Of a stretch of DNA of 64,000 bases, positions 8,465 through 16,047 are shown piece by piece. Made by a program: the position numbers and the translations under genes. Source of the DNA: Lewinellaceae bacterium (GTDB lineage Bacteria > Bacteroidota > Bacteroidia > Chitinophagales > Saprospiraceae); assembly GCA_020636045.1 (NCBI GenBank), contig JACJYP010000009.1:176960-240959 (forward strand), given 5' to 3'. Each line of letters opens with the position of its first letter. Within the stretch, counting starts at the first letter, position 1. Under the pieces are notes generated by a model. That model worked only from the letters and a program-made list of their open reading frames with translations. It was not told the origin of the DNA and searched no databases.

Positions 8465-9928
8465 ATGGCAACATCATCGCCTAAACGGAAAAAAACACTT
8501 ATTTACATCCTGGCCGGGCTCTTCGTCCTGCTCGTCATCGCTGCGGCGATCAAAGCGCGGCAGAAACCCAAGGGAGAAAGCGTGACCGTGGAAAAGGTAC
8601 AACCGCGCACCATCCGGGAAACGGTGAGCGCCAGCGGAAAAATATTTCCCGAGACCGAAGTCAAGATCAGTTCGGACGTATCGGGCGAGATCGTCGAATT
8701 GTATGTCAAGGAAGGCGACTCCGTTACAGTAGGACAGGTGCTGGCAAAGATCAAGCCCGACGAATACCAAAGCGCAGTGGAACAGGGACAGGCATCGCTG
8801 AGCACGGCCCGTGCACAGCGCGAAATCTCCGAATCGTCGGTCAAGACCAGCACAGCCCAACTGGAGCAGGCAAAGGCCGATGTATCGCGCGCCAGCGCAC
8901 AACTGAATGCGGCGCGCAATACCCACAAGCGCAACGAACAACTGTACAAGGACGGCGTCATTTCCACAGCCGAGTTTGAAACCTCGCTCAGCAACCTGCG
9001 CGCCGCGGAAAGTGCCATGGTGGCTGCCGAATCGGCGCTGAAAACCGCCGACAACAACCTGGCCAGCGCCAGGGAAAATGTCCGGGTATCGGTCTACGGG
9101 ATCAGCAGCGCCAGCGCGCGGCTTAAAGAACTCAGCACCAGCCTGCAAAAAACCGTGATCACGGCGCCGGTCAGCGGCATCGTCAGCGCCCTGAATGTCG
9201 AAAAAGGCGAACGCGTTGTCGGTACCCTTCAGATGGCGGGTACGGAAATGATGCGCATCGCCAACCTCAGTTCGATGGAAGTACAGGTAGACGTCAGCGA
9301 AAACGACATCCTGAAAGTCAGCGTCAACGATGACGCGGACATAGAAGTGGATGCATACCTCGGTCGCAAGTTCAAAGGCAAGGTGACCGAGATCGCCAAC
9401 AGCGCCAGCAACCTGAGCTCGGCCAGCCTGAACACCGATCAGGTAACCAATTTTGTCGTAAAAATCCGGGTAGACCCGGTCTCCTATTCCGATCTGGTGA
9501 AAAAAGGCATGGAATACCCCTTCCGCCCGGGCATGTCGGCAGCGGTGGATATTTATACGCATACGGCCGACAGCACCCTGAGCGTGCCCATTATCGCCGT
9601 CACGGCGAAAGAGGAGAAGGAGACGAACAAGGCTGCCGCCAAAGAGGTGAGCAACCAGGAGAAGAAAAAGGATGAAGACCTGATCAAAGAGATCGTTTTT
9701 GTCGTCGTGGGAGATACGGTTGCCGTCAGGGAAGTAAAAACCGGAATACAGGACAACGACCATATCCAGATCCTGAAGGGGCTGGAGGCAGGAGAAACCG
9801 TCGTAACGGGCCCCTATTCCGCCATTGCCCGGAAACTGAAAAGCGGAAGCCGCATTTCGGTGGAGAATAAGGACGATGAAAAAGGCGGCAACGCAAAAAA
9901 AGGCGGTATCAGCGTGGAAGTGGATTGA
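8465..9928 (+). CDS. HlyD/MacA-type periplasmic adaptor (membrane fusion) protein
   Basis: The protein is 487 aa. Residues about 12-31 (LIYILAGLFVLLVIAAAI) form the inner-membrane anchor. A split lipoyl domain follows: VSGEIVELYVKEGDSVTVGQ and, after the hairpin, KTVITAPVSGIVSALNVEKG. Between them lies a ~110-residue alpha-helical hairpin rich in A, Q, S and E that would meet TolC. A beta-barrel domain and a C-terminal membrane-proximal domain follow, with an unusual Lys/Glu-rich insertion (AKEEKETNKAAAKEVSNQ) near residue 385. The long hairpin and lipoyl arrangement fit ABC-type (MacA-like) as well as RND adaptors. Its pump is not in the window. Confidence 0.88.
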   Translation: MATSSPKRKKTLIYILAGLFVLLVIAAAIKARQKPKGESVTVEKVQPRTIRETVSASGKIFPETEVKISSDVSGEIVELYVKEGDSVTVGQVLAKIKPDEYQSAVEQGQASLSTARAQREISESSVKTSTAQLEQAKADVSRASAQLNAARNTHKRNEQLYKDGVISTAEFETSLSNLRAAESAMVAAESALKTADNNLASARENVRVSVYGISSASARLKELSTSLQKTVITAPVSGIVSALNVEKGERVVGTLQMAGTEMMRIANLSSMEVQVDVSENDILKVSVNDDADIEVDAYLGRKFKGKVTEIANSASNLSSASLNTDQVTNFVVKIRVDPVSYSDLVKKGMEYPFRPGMSAAVDIYTHTADSTLSVPIIAVTAKEEKETNKAAAKEVSNQEKKKDEDLIKEIVFVVVGDTVAVREVKTGIQDNDHIQILKGLEAGETVVTGPYSAIARKLKSGSRISVENKDDEKGGNAKKGGISVEVD

Positions 9929-9950
9929 ACCATCCCACGAAATCTCTCAT

Positions 9951-9958
9951 TACCTTTG
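9951..9958 (+). promoter_or_regulatory. -7 promoter element TACCTTTG upstream of the 163-aa gene
   Basis: A perfect TAnnTTTG match 23 bases after the adaptor stop codon, with ATTG at 9924-9927 as a possible -33 element (spacing 23, slightly long). It would drive the gene at 10002. The expected start of transcription falls in the left arm of the hairpin at 9961-9988. Confidence 0.5.
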
Positions 9959-9960
9959 TG

Positions 9961-9998
9961 CCCGCTGCGTCGCCAAATACGCAGCGGGCATTTGTTTT
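9961..9998 (+). terminator. Hairpin with T-rich tail after the adaptor gene (also in the leader of the next gene)
   Basis: CCCGCTGCGT and ACGCAGCGGG form a perfect 10-base stem around CGCCAAAT, followed by CATTTGTTTT. This is a good intrinsic terminator for the adaptor gene, but it lies between the -7 element at 9951 and the ATG at 10002, so it may also act in the leader of the downstream gene. Confidence 0.6.
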
Positions 9999-10001
9999 AC
10001 C

Positions 10002-10493
10002 ATGGAAGATCAACCAGTCAGCGCAGATACGAACCAGTTGCCGAAAAACGGCCATCCAAAGACCATCCAATTATCGTCCAACGCCACCCTGTTCTGGCGG
10101 GTATTCACGCCTGTGTTCGGAACGGTGTTCTTTACCGGACTGATGCTGGTGTTCTGGCTGACCGACGAGGAGGAACTTTACCTGCCTGTAAATGTGTGGT
10201 GGCCCCGCGCGATCACCCTGATCTGGTGGGCCGCCTGGATACTGATCGTGAGAAATACCCTGTGGAAACTGAAACGCATCGATGTGGACGACACGCATTT
10301 CTACGTGACCAACTATTGGACAACCCTGCGCTACCCCTGGCAGGACGTCGCCCGGATCGAGGAGAAAAAGCGCCTGGGGCGCCGTATCGTGCATTTTATA
10401 CTGAAAGCCCCCGGCCGCTTTGGCGATGTGCTCTCATTTCTGCCGGGTTCTTCCTACGATACGTGGAAAGAAGAAAGGGGGAAGACACTCTAG
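10002..10493 (+). CDS. Small membrane protein of unknown function, PH-like C-terminal part
   Basis: The protein is 163 aa from ATG 10002, chosen because the promoter element and hairpin lie just upstream; the open frame extends further back but overlaps the adaptor gene. Two hydrophobic helices (about 32-53, VFTPVFGTVFFTGLMLVFWL, and 66-83, ITLIWWAAWILIV) are followed by a soluble part with the pattern KRIDVDDTHFYVTNYWTTLR and WQDVARIEE, resembling a small bacterial PH-like fold in which a membrane-proximal beta domain follows two helices. No catalytic residues are seen. Confidence 0.6.
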   Translation: MEDQPVSADTNQLPKNGHPKTIQLSSNATLFWRVFTPVFGTVFFTGLMLVFWLTDEEELYLPVNVWWPRAITLIWWAAWILIVRNTLWKLKRIDVDDTHFYVTNYWTTLRYPWQDVARIEEKKRLGRRIVHFILKAPGRFGDVLSFLPGSSYDTWKEERGKTL

Positions 10494-10508
10494 CCGTAAA
10501 AACGTGTC

Positions 10509-11321
10509 TCATTCAGGGTTTTCCTGAATGCCCTGCTGCCGGTATTTACCCCGCAGGATGTACCGCAGATCGCTGCGCACCTGCTCTGCTTCAAATTTCC
10601 GGTACGTCCAGAAGTGCAGTTCGAACACCATATCCGACTTCGTCAGATCAGTCATCATCACCTGCGGCTTGTAGGCCGGCTGATCCGTCAGCACATCGGC
10701 GTGCTCCCGGGCGCAATCCAGCAACAGGTTCCTGACGTCATTTTCATCCGCATCGAGCGTAACCGTCGTGGTAATACTGAAACGCGAAGGTTCTTTTTCA
10801 TGGTGGCTGAAATTGATCACCCGTTCGATGATGAACTTGTTGTTGGGTACGATCATCAGCATGCCGTCGCGGGTGCGTAGTTTGGAAGTACGCAGGTTGA
10901 TCTCCACCACTTGCCCGATGATCCCGTCGACCTGCAATATGTCTCCCACTTCAATCGTGCCTTCAAACAGCAAAAACACGCCGGAAGCAATGTCGCGGAA
11001 GATCTGCTGCAAACCCAGGCCGATGCCCACGAGGAAAGCCGCCGAACCGGCCAGCAGCACCGAAATATCGAGCCCCACGACCCGGAAAATGCCCATCACG
11101 GCCAGCAGCCATGCGAGATACTGGACGATCAGGTAGAGCGAATGCCGCCGGCCGCGGTCGCTGACCACGCTTTTCAGGCCGCGATAGATCACCCGGCGGG
11201 CGAGCCGAAGCAACACCCATACCGCCAGCCAGATCAGCAACACGCCCAGTACCATTGAGACGGTAAGGCTGTATTCGCCGATGTGGAAAAGTTCGTGTTC
11301 TAGCAATACGCGCAGGTCCAT
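10509..11321 (-). CDS. MscS-family mechanosensitive ion channel
   Basis: The protein is 270 aa. Helices at about 16-38 and 62-105 are followed by the pore-lining TM3 text FLVGIGLGLQQIFRDIASG and the beta domain FEGTIEVGDILQVDGIIGQV, NLRTSKLRTRDG and IVPNNKFI, the signature of the MscS middle domain. The alpha/beta C-terminal domain follows to residue 270. It belongs to the small, MscS-like class and would gate by membrane tension in the inner membrane. It lies 30 bases downstream of purA on the same strand, so read-through is possible. Confidence 0.92.
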   Translation of the reverse strand: MDLRVLLEHELFHIGEYSLTVSMVLGVLLIWLAVWVLLRLARRVIYRGLKSVVSDRGRRHSLYLIVQYLAWLLAVMGIFRVVGLDISVLLAGSAAFLVGIGLGLQQIFRDIASGVFLLFEGTIEVGDILQVDGIIGQVVEINLRTSKLRTRDGMLMIVPNNKFIIERVINFSHHEKEPSRFSITTTVTLDADENDVRNLLLDCAREHADVLTDQPAYKPQVMMTDLTKSDMVFELHFWTYRKFEAEQVRSDLRYILRGKYRQQGIQENPE

Positions 11322-11351
11322 AACAGGATATTTAATAAATCACCGGTCGCG

Positions 11352-12623
11352 TTATTTCATGATCAGTTTTTCCCGCTCCGGACCGGTGGAGATCATCCGG
11401 ATGGGGATTCCCAGGTAGTTTTCCAGGTCATCGAGGAAAGTCCTGGCCTCTGCAGGGAGGTCGTCGAAGGCAAGAATGCCGTCGAGGGAGCAGCCCCAGC
11501 CTTTGTAATGTTTGAGCACCGGCTCCACTTCGGTATGGCAAAGGTCGTAGGGCAAATTGGAATGTTCGCCGCCGCCATAGCGGTATCGCGTAGCCGCAGC
11601 GACGGCGCCGAAGGTGTTCAGTACATCAATTTTTGTCATGCACAGTTCCGTCACGCCGTTCAGCAGGATGGTATAACGCAGTTGCGGCAGATCGATCCAG
11701 CCGCAGCGTCGTGGCCGGCCTGTGGTGGAGCCGAACTCCTGCCCCTCCGTCCGGAGCCGTTCACCCGTTTCGTCTTCCAGTTCGGTTGGGAAGGGACCGC
11801 TTCCCACCCGCGTGCAGTAGGCCTTGGTGATGCCGATGACGCGTCCGATGCGCTGAGGCGCCACGCCCAGCCCGGTGCATACCCCGGCAGTGATCGTATT
11901 GGAAGAGGTCACAAAAGGGTAGGTGCCGAAATCGATATCCAGCATGGAACCCTGCGCGCCTTCGGCCAGCACCCGCTTTCCCGAGGCGATGGCTTCGTTG
12001 ATGTAGTATTCGCCATCGACCAGCGGCAAACTGCGCAAGGTGTCGATGCTCTCAAACCACGCCGCCTCTTCGGCCTTCAGGTCGAAATCCACCTCGGGGT
12101 AGATGCGCAGCAGCTCCATATGCTTGGTTTTGAGCGCCTCGTACAGGTCGCGGAAGATCGGCAGTTCGATGTCGCCGATCCGCATGCCGTTCCGGCCTGT
12201 TTTGTCCATGTAGGTAGGGCCGATCCCTTTCAGCGTAGAGCCGATCTTCAGTTTGCCCTTATGCGCCTCGCTGGCGGCGTCGAGCCAGCGGTGCGTGGGC
12301 AGGATGAGGTGCGCTTTGCGCGACAGGAGCAGGCGGCGGTGAAACTGCACGTTGCTTTTTTCCAGGGCGCGCAGTTCGCGCTGGAACACCACGGGGTCGA
12401 GCACCACGCCGTTGCCGATGAGGTTGATCAGGCCCTCCCTGAAAATGCCGGAAGGTACCGTATGGAGGATGTATTTGTTCCCGCCGAACTTAAGGGTATG
12501 GCCGGCATTCGGTCCACCCTGAAAGCGCGCCACGATGTCGTACTGGCTGGCCAGAAAATCAACGATCTTGCCTTTTCCTTCGTCGCCCCACTGGAGACCC
12601 AGGATCACGTCTAACTGTTGCAT
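11352..12623 (-). CDS. purA: Adenylosuccinate synthetase
   Basis: The protein is 423 aa from ATG 12623 (MQQLDVILGLQWGDEGKGK); the frame is open to 12701, but the -7 element at 12718-12725 and family alignment support the shorter start. GTP-binding loop GDEGKGK at residues 13-19, the GGPNAGHT motif, IGSTLKGIGPTYMDK, EGAQGSMLDIDFGTYPFVTSS and the GRPRRCGWID segment are all diagnostic. It joins IMP and aspartate with GTP hydrolysis in the first step of AMP synthesis, in the cytosol. Length is normal. Confidence 0.97.
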   Translation of the reverse strand: MQQLDVILGLQWGDEGKGKIVDFLASQYDIVARFQGGPNAGHTLKFGGNKYILHTVPSGIFREGLINLIGNGVVLDPVVFQRELRALEKSNVQFHRRLLLSRKAHLILPTHRWLDAASEAHKGKLKIGSTLKGIGPTYMDKTGRNGMRIGDIELPIFRDLYEALKTKHMELLRIYPEVDFDLKAEEAAWFESIDTLRSLPLVDGEYYINEAIASGKRVLAEGAQGSMLDIDFGTYPFVTSSNTITAGVCTGLGVAPQRIGRVIGITKAYCTRVGSGPFPTELEDETGERLRTEGQEFGSTTGRPRRCGWIDLPQLRYTILLNGVTELCMTKIDVLNTFGAVAAATRYRYGGGEHSNLPYDLCHTEVEPVLKHYKGWGCSLDGILAFDDLPAEARTFLDDLENYLGIPIRMISTGPEREKLIMK

Positions 12624-12717
12624 TTCGATGGTTTGAGAAAAAACTGCCTTCGGGTTAAAAAAGAAATTCCGGTTCCTTTGTTGGCGGATACCGGATACCA
12701 AGAGATTTCAAACGCTG

Positions 12718-12725
12718 CAAAATTA
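12718..12725 (-). promoter_or_regulatory. -7 element for purA
   Basis: The reverse strand reads TAATTTTG (TAnnTTTG), 95 bases upstream of the purA ATG. A divergent -7 element for the DUF4271 gene lies 31 bases away, so the two promoters are back to back. Confidence 0.5.
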
Positions 12726-12756
12726 GGAAAAGAAAAAGCGGCGCGCAGGTTTTATT

Positions 12757-12764
12757 TACCTTTG
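12757..12764 (+). promoter_or_regulatory. -7 element TACCTTTG for the DUF4271 gene, almost touching the ATG
   Basis: The last base of the element is only 4 bases before ATG 12769. If transcription starts the usual few bases downstream, the mRNA would be leaderless or nearly so. Confidence 0.5.
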
Positions 12765-12768
12765 CCGC

Positions 12769-13665
12769 ATGATCCGGCCAGTCATTCTTTGCTTCCTGTT
12801 CTCGGTATTGTCCGCATGGCTTTACGGGCAAAGCGCCTCCAATCCGTTTGAACTGAAGCACCGGCTCCAGGCAAGCGCTGCAACGGAGGGCCATACCGGG
12901 CCGGCCAATCCATTTGATGTAGCGCCCCACCGGCCGCCGGGCGTAGCCCGCACCCTTGCCGAGAATACAACAACGCCGTTCCGGCCGTCCAGATGGCTGC
13001 CCAGGAGGGGCGATACCCTGTCCGGCTTCGCCTTGTTCGGCATCCTGGCGCTGATCTTCACCTTTATGACCCTGTCGGTGGCGGCCAACCGCAAATCGGT
13101 CGGCAAAGCATGGCGGGGCTTTCTCAACGAAAACGGTCTGACCGTCGCCCAGCGCGAAGCGTCGGGTTTCGTCGGCATCACGCCTTATCTGCTGCTCTAC
13201 AGCAGTTTTCTGCTCAATGCCGGCATATTTATGTTTCTGGTTGTACGCGTATTCAGAAAAGAGAGTTTCAACAACCTCAGTTTTCTGCTCGTATGCCTGC
13301 TGCTCTCTGCCGTCATTTTTCTTTCAAAACACCTGATCCTGAACATCACGGGATGGCTGTTCCCGGTGGAGAAGGAGGTCAGCCGCTATAATTTCCTGAT
13401 CACGATCTTCAACTGCATCCTCGGTTTGTTCCTGATGCCCTTCAATTTTCTGCTGGCATATGCCAAGGACGACTACAAAGAATTCCTGGTTTTCTGGACC
13501 CTCGGACTGGTCGCGATTTTTTACCTGTACCGGGCGATCCGGTCGGGCAGGATCAGCAGTAAATTTTTGGCTGACCATCAATTTCACTTTTTGTTATACC
13601 TTTGTGCCGTCGAAATCGCGCCGGTTGTGCTTGTCGCAAAGCTGGTGATGATCCAGGCAAAGTGA
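12769..13665 (+). CDS. DUF4271 membrane protein
   Basis: The protein is 298 aa with a signal-peptide-like N-terminus (MIRPVILCFLFSVLSAWLYG) and at least six further hydrophobic helices between residues 85 and 295. Its place between purA and hemD, its length and its helix pattern (GITPYLLLYSSFLLNAGIFM; AGRISS-like loop before the last helix pair) match the Bacteroidota-specific DUF4271 family. The function of that family is unknown. The ~70 residues before the first internal helix are Pro/Thr-rich and probably periplasmic. Confidence 0.75.
   Translation: MIRPVILCFLFSVLSAWLYGQSASNPFELKHRLQASAATEGHTGPANPFDVAPHRPPGVARTLAENTTTPFRPSRWLPRRGDTLSGFALFGILALIFTFMTLSVAANRKSVGKAWRGFLNENGLTVAQREASGFVGITPYLLLYSSFLLNAGIFMFLVVRVFRKESFNNLSFLLVCLLLSAVIFLSKHLILNITGWLFPVEKEVSRYNFLITIFNCILGLFLMPFNFLLAYAKDDYKEFLVFWTLGLVAIFYLYRAIRSGRISSKFLADHQFHFLLYLCAVEIAPVVLVAKLVMIQAK
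13597..13604 (+). promoter_or_regulatory. -7 element TACCTTTG upstream of hemD
   Basis: A perfect TAnnTTTG match inside the 3' end of the DUF4271 gene, about 146 bases before the hemD ATG. It suggests hemD can be transcribed independently of the DUF4271 gene. Confidence 0.4.
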
Positions 13666-13749
13666 TCCGAGAGGTTTGAAGGAATTCAAATCCCGGGTTC
13701 AATTCTAGAAACAAACTTCCAAACAAATTTCACAAAACAACACGCCCGA

Positions 13750-14532
13750 ATGTCTGCAACCGCTGCATCCGCTCAGGAAGAGGAGACTTTCACAAAAGTA
13801 CACAACATACTCATTTCACAGCCCAAACCCGCGCAACTCACCGCCTATGACGAGTTGGAAAAGCGCTTTGGTGTGCGCATTGATTTTGTGCCGTTTGTAA
13901 CGGTAGAGGGGCTCACCGAAAAAGAGTATCGGAAAAACCGCGTTTATCCCAACGACTACACCGCCATCGTTTTCACCAGCAAAAATGCCATCGATCATTT
14001 CTTCCGTCTCTGCGGCGACCTCCGCATCAAGATGTCGGACGATACGAAGTATTTCTGCGCCACCGAAACGGTTGCCAACTACCTGCAGAAGTTCATCATG
14101 TTCCGCAAGCGCAAGGTGTTCAACGGCACGAAGTCGATCACCGACCTCAAGTCCTACATCCTGCGCAACAAGGAGGAAAAGTTTTTCCTGCCCTGCAGCG
14201 ACCCCGGCAATCCGCAGGTCACGCGTTTTTTCAAGGAACTGAAGGTGCCCATCCAGGAAGCCGTCATGTACCGCACGGTGAATACCGACCTGAGCGACCT
14301 CAAGGATATCAAATATGATATCATCGCCTTCTTTTCGGCACTGGAGATCAAGTCCATGTTCGAACAGTTCCCTGATTTCAAGCAGGAAGACCGCCGGATC
14401 TGCGTATTCGGGAAAGCGGCGCTCAAGGAAGTCAGCGAGCGCGGCATGAGCGTCAGCATCCAGGCCGGTACGCCGGAAGCGCCCTCCATCGCCGTGGCAC
14501 TGGAGAACTATCTCAAGGTTTCGAATAAATAA
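13750..14532 (+). CDS. hemD: Uroporphyrinogen-III synthase
   Basis: The protein is 260 aa. It has the two-lobed HemD pattern: IDFVPFVTVEGL, then TAIVFTSKNAIDHFF, KYFCATETVANYL, the hinge, KFFLPCSDPGNPQ, VPIQEAVMYRTVNTDL, YDIIAFFSALEIKSMFEQF and RICVFGKAALKEVSERG. It closes and inverts ring D of hydroxymethylbilane in tetrapyrrole synthesis. HemD sequences are poorly conserved, but order and context (downstream of DUF4271 and purA, a common Bacteroidota arrangement) support the call. The heme genes hemB (31944) and hemW (23474) are also in the window but not linked in an operon. Confidence 0.85.
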   Translation: MSATAASAQEEETFTKVHNILISQPKPAQLTAYDELEKRFGVRIDFVPFVTVEGLTEKEYRKNRVYPNDYTAIVFTSKNAIDHFFRLCGDLRIKMSDDTKYFCATETVANYLQKFIMFRKRKVFNGTKSITDLKSYILRNKEEKFFLPCSDPGNPQVTRFFKELKVPIQEAVMYRTVNTDLSDLKDIKYDIIAFFSALEIKSMFEQFPDFKQEDRRICVFGKAALKEVSERGMSVSIQAGTPEAPSIAVALENYLKVSNK

Positions 14533-14559
14533 CAACGGACATATCCGTTGCCGGTTTTA

Positions 14560-14606
14560 CGCCGGACAAGCGCACATTAGCACTTGTCCGGCGTTTGTTT
14601 TTTCTG
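14560..14606 (+). terminator. Intrinsic terminator after hemD
   Basis: CGCCGGACAAG (14560-14570) pairs perfectly with CTTGTCCGGCG (14583-14593) over 11 bases and is followed by a T-rich tail. It separates hemD from the SIR2-like/STAND operon promoter that starts 28 bases later. A smaller palindrome AACGGACATATCCGTT lies just before it. Confidence 0.85.
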
Positions 14607-14633
14607 CGCAGGTATGCTTTTTGCCAATGTTAA

Positions 14634-14664
14634 TTTGTTCATTTGGAATGCGTTCCTACCTTTG
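14634..14664 (+). promoter_or_regulatory. Consensus Bacteroidota promoter of the SIR2-like/STAND operon
   Basis: TTTG (14634-14637), 19 bases, then TACCTTTG (14657-14664): an exact match to the TTTG-N19-TAnnTTTG consensus of the housekeeping sigma factor. Transcription should begin a few bases later, leaving a leader of roughly 25 bases before ATG 14695. This argues against the longer open frame that begins at 14584. Confidence 0.75.
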
Positions 14665-14694
14665 TTAAGCGATCGACCCCGAAAACCACCGAAG

Positions 14695-16047
14695 ATGCCT
14701 ACTGAAACTGTTGCCCAACCTGCTGGCGTGAGCGAACTCACCTCTACGATCTACCAAAATATTGCACGCAATATCAGTGAAGGCTCCTGCGTGCTGTTTC
14801 TGGGCCCGTTGGCGATCACTGCCAAAGAGGGCAGTGGATATCGTCCGCTCACGGAATTGTGCGCCAATCAACTTGCCAAGGGCCTCAATCTCGGCAAAGA
14901 CGAGCAAAATTCGCTGGCGCATGTGGCCAGCACCCTGCGCATCAGGGCGCAACGCTCCGATACAATGATCATTTCCGACGTGCAGGATTTCTACAGCAAG
15001 GCAGAACACGACGCTGATCTGCATCCTGTGCTGGAAAAACTGGCCGATCTGCCTTTCAGGATCGTTATCAATACCACTCCCGACGACTTTTTCGCGCGTT
15101 ACTACGCCACTGCCGTCCGCGACTACCGCTTCGATTATTACAATTTCAGAAAGCCGGCGCCCGATCCGCTGTTTGCTTTCGGAGAGAACGATGCCCCCCT
15201 GATCTACAATCTTTTCGGATACTACAAAAAGTCGGAATCACTGGTATTGACGTACAGCGATCAACTCGCGTACATCAACAAGATCACCGGCGCGCAACAC
15301 GAGCGCCTGCCCGACAGCCTGCTCGCCGCATTCGCCGTGCCGCGGTTTTATCTGTTCCTCGGCTTCGATTTCGAGGACTGGAGCCTGCGGGTACTGCTCG
15401 ACGCCTTGTTCAAGAATGCGCGTAACAGTATACAACCGTTTGCCTATCCGCTCAAAGGCGCCCAGAAGACAGGTCCCTATGCGAAAGTGTTTTTCCAGGG
15501 CGAGTTCAAAATGGAATTTCCGGAGGTGGATATGGAGACCTTCTCGACCAAATTGCTCGAATACTACGGGCAACTCGACGGGCACGCTTCCAGCGACGAT
15601 TCTACTGCCCGCACGGAGGTCCTGATATTGCACAACGAAGCCAGCGACGACGACGGATGTACCGCATTGCTGAGTCACCTGAAGCCGTTGAAGGTAAAAA
15701 CCCTGACTGTCAAGGACGCCGTCGGCCAGGGCGACCTGCAGGAATGGCTCCGCGCTTGTTTCGACCGATGCCAGGTTGTGCTGCCCCTCGTCAGCGCAGA
15801 CTTCTTCGACGGTTCCAACCCCGCGCTGCCCTTGCTCGACGAACTGGTGCAGCGCAACAACCCCCGCAACCGCTTTCTGGTAATGCCGATACTCTGGAAA
15901 AACTGCGCGATCGACGCATCGCCGCTGGGCGGCCTGCGCACGACCCGTCCGCTCAACCGCATCGCCATTTCGGGCAGCGGCCAGGAGGCCAAACTTTTCG
16001 CAGACATCGCAGAAACGCTAAAAAAATACATCGATAACCTGTCATGA
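14695..16047 (+). CDS. SIR2-like / TIR-like two-domain protein, putative effector or sensor of a STAND system
   Basis: The protein is 450 aa; the start is set by the promoter at 14634-14664. Residues ~12-295 follow the SIR2-like fold used in bacterial conflict systems: VLFLGPLAI (33-41) at the NAD-loop position, FRIVINTTPDDFFARYY (121-137) at the TTNxD position, LIYNLFGYYKKSESLVLT (169-186) at the LHG position and FYLFLGFDFEDWSLR (218-232). Key residues differ: the GAG loop is GPL, and the catalytic His of LHG is Phe174. Residues ~307-446 resemble the effector-associated TIR-like domain: VLILHNEA, LQEWLRACFDRCQVVLPLVSADFF, LPLLDELV, RFLVMPILWKNC and a final ...EAKLFADIAETLKKYI helix. Its stop overlaps the start of the STAND ATPase gene by four bases (ATGA), so translation is coupled. 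Domain calls are from pattern recognition only. Confidence 0.65.
   Translation: MPTETVAQPAGVSELTSTIYQNIARNISEGSCVLFLGPLAITAKEGSGYRPLTELCANQLAKGLNLGKDEQNSLAHVASTLRIRAQRSDTMIISDVQDFYSKAEHDADLHPVLEKLADLPFRIVINTTPDDFFARYYATAVRDYRFDYYNFRKPAPDPLFAFGENDAPLIYNLFGYYKKSESLVLTYSDQLAYINKITGAQHERLPDSLLAAFAVPRFYLFLGFDFEDWSLRVLLDALFKNARNSIQPFAYPLKGAQKTGPYAKVFFQGEFKMEFPEVDMETFSTKLLEYYGQLDGHASSDDSTARTEVLILHNEASDDDGCTALLSHLKPLKVKTLTVKDAVGQGDLQEWLRACFDRCQVVLPLVSADFFDGSNPALPLLDELVQRNNPRNRFLVMPILWKNCAIDASPLGGLRTTRPLNRIAISGSGQEAKLFADIAETLKKYIDNLS

Noticed and set aside
6037..9763. Reverse frames of 417 and 429 aa (6037-7290, 8474-9763)
   Set aside because: Antisense to tolC and the adaptor gene; no motif or start-signal support.
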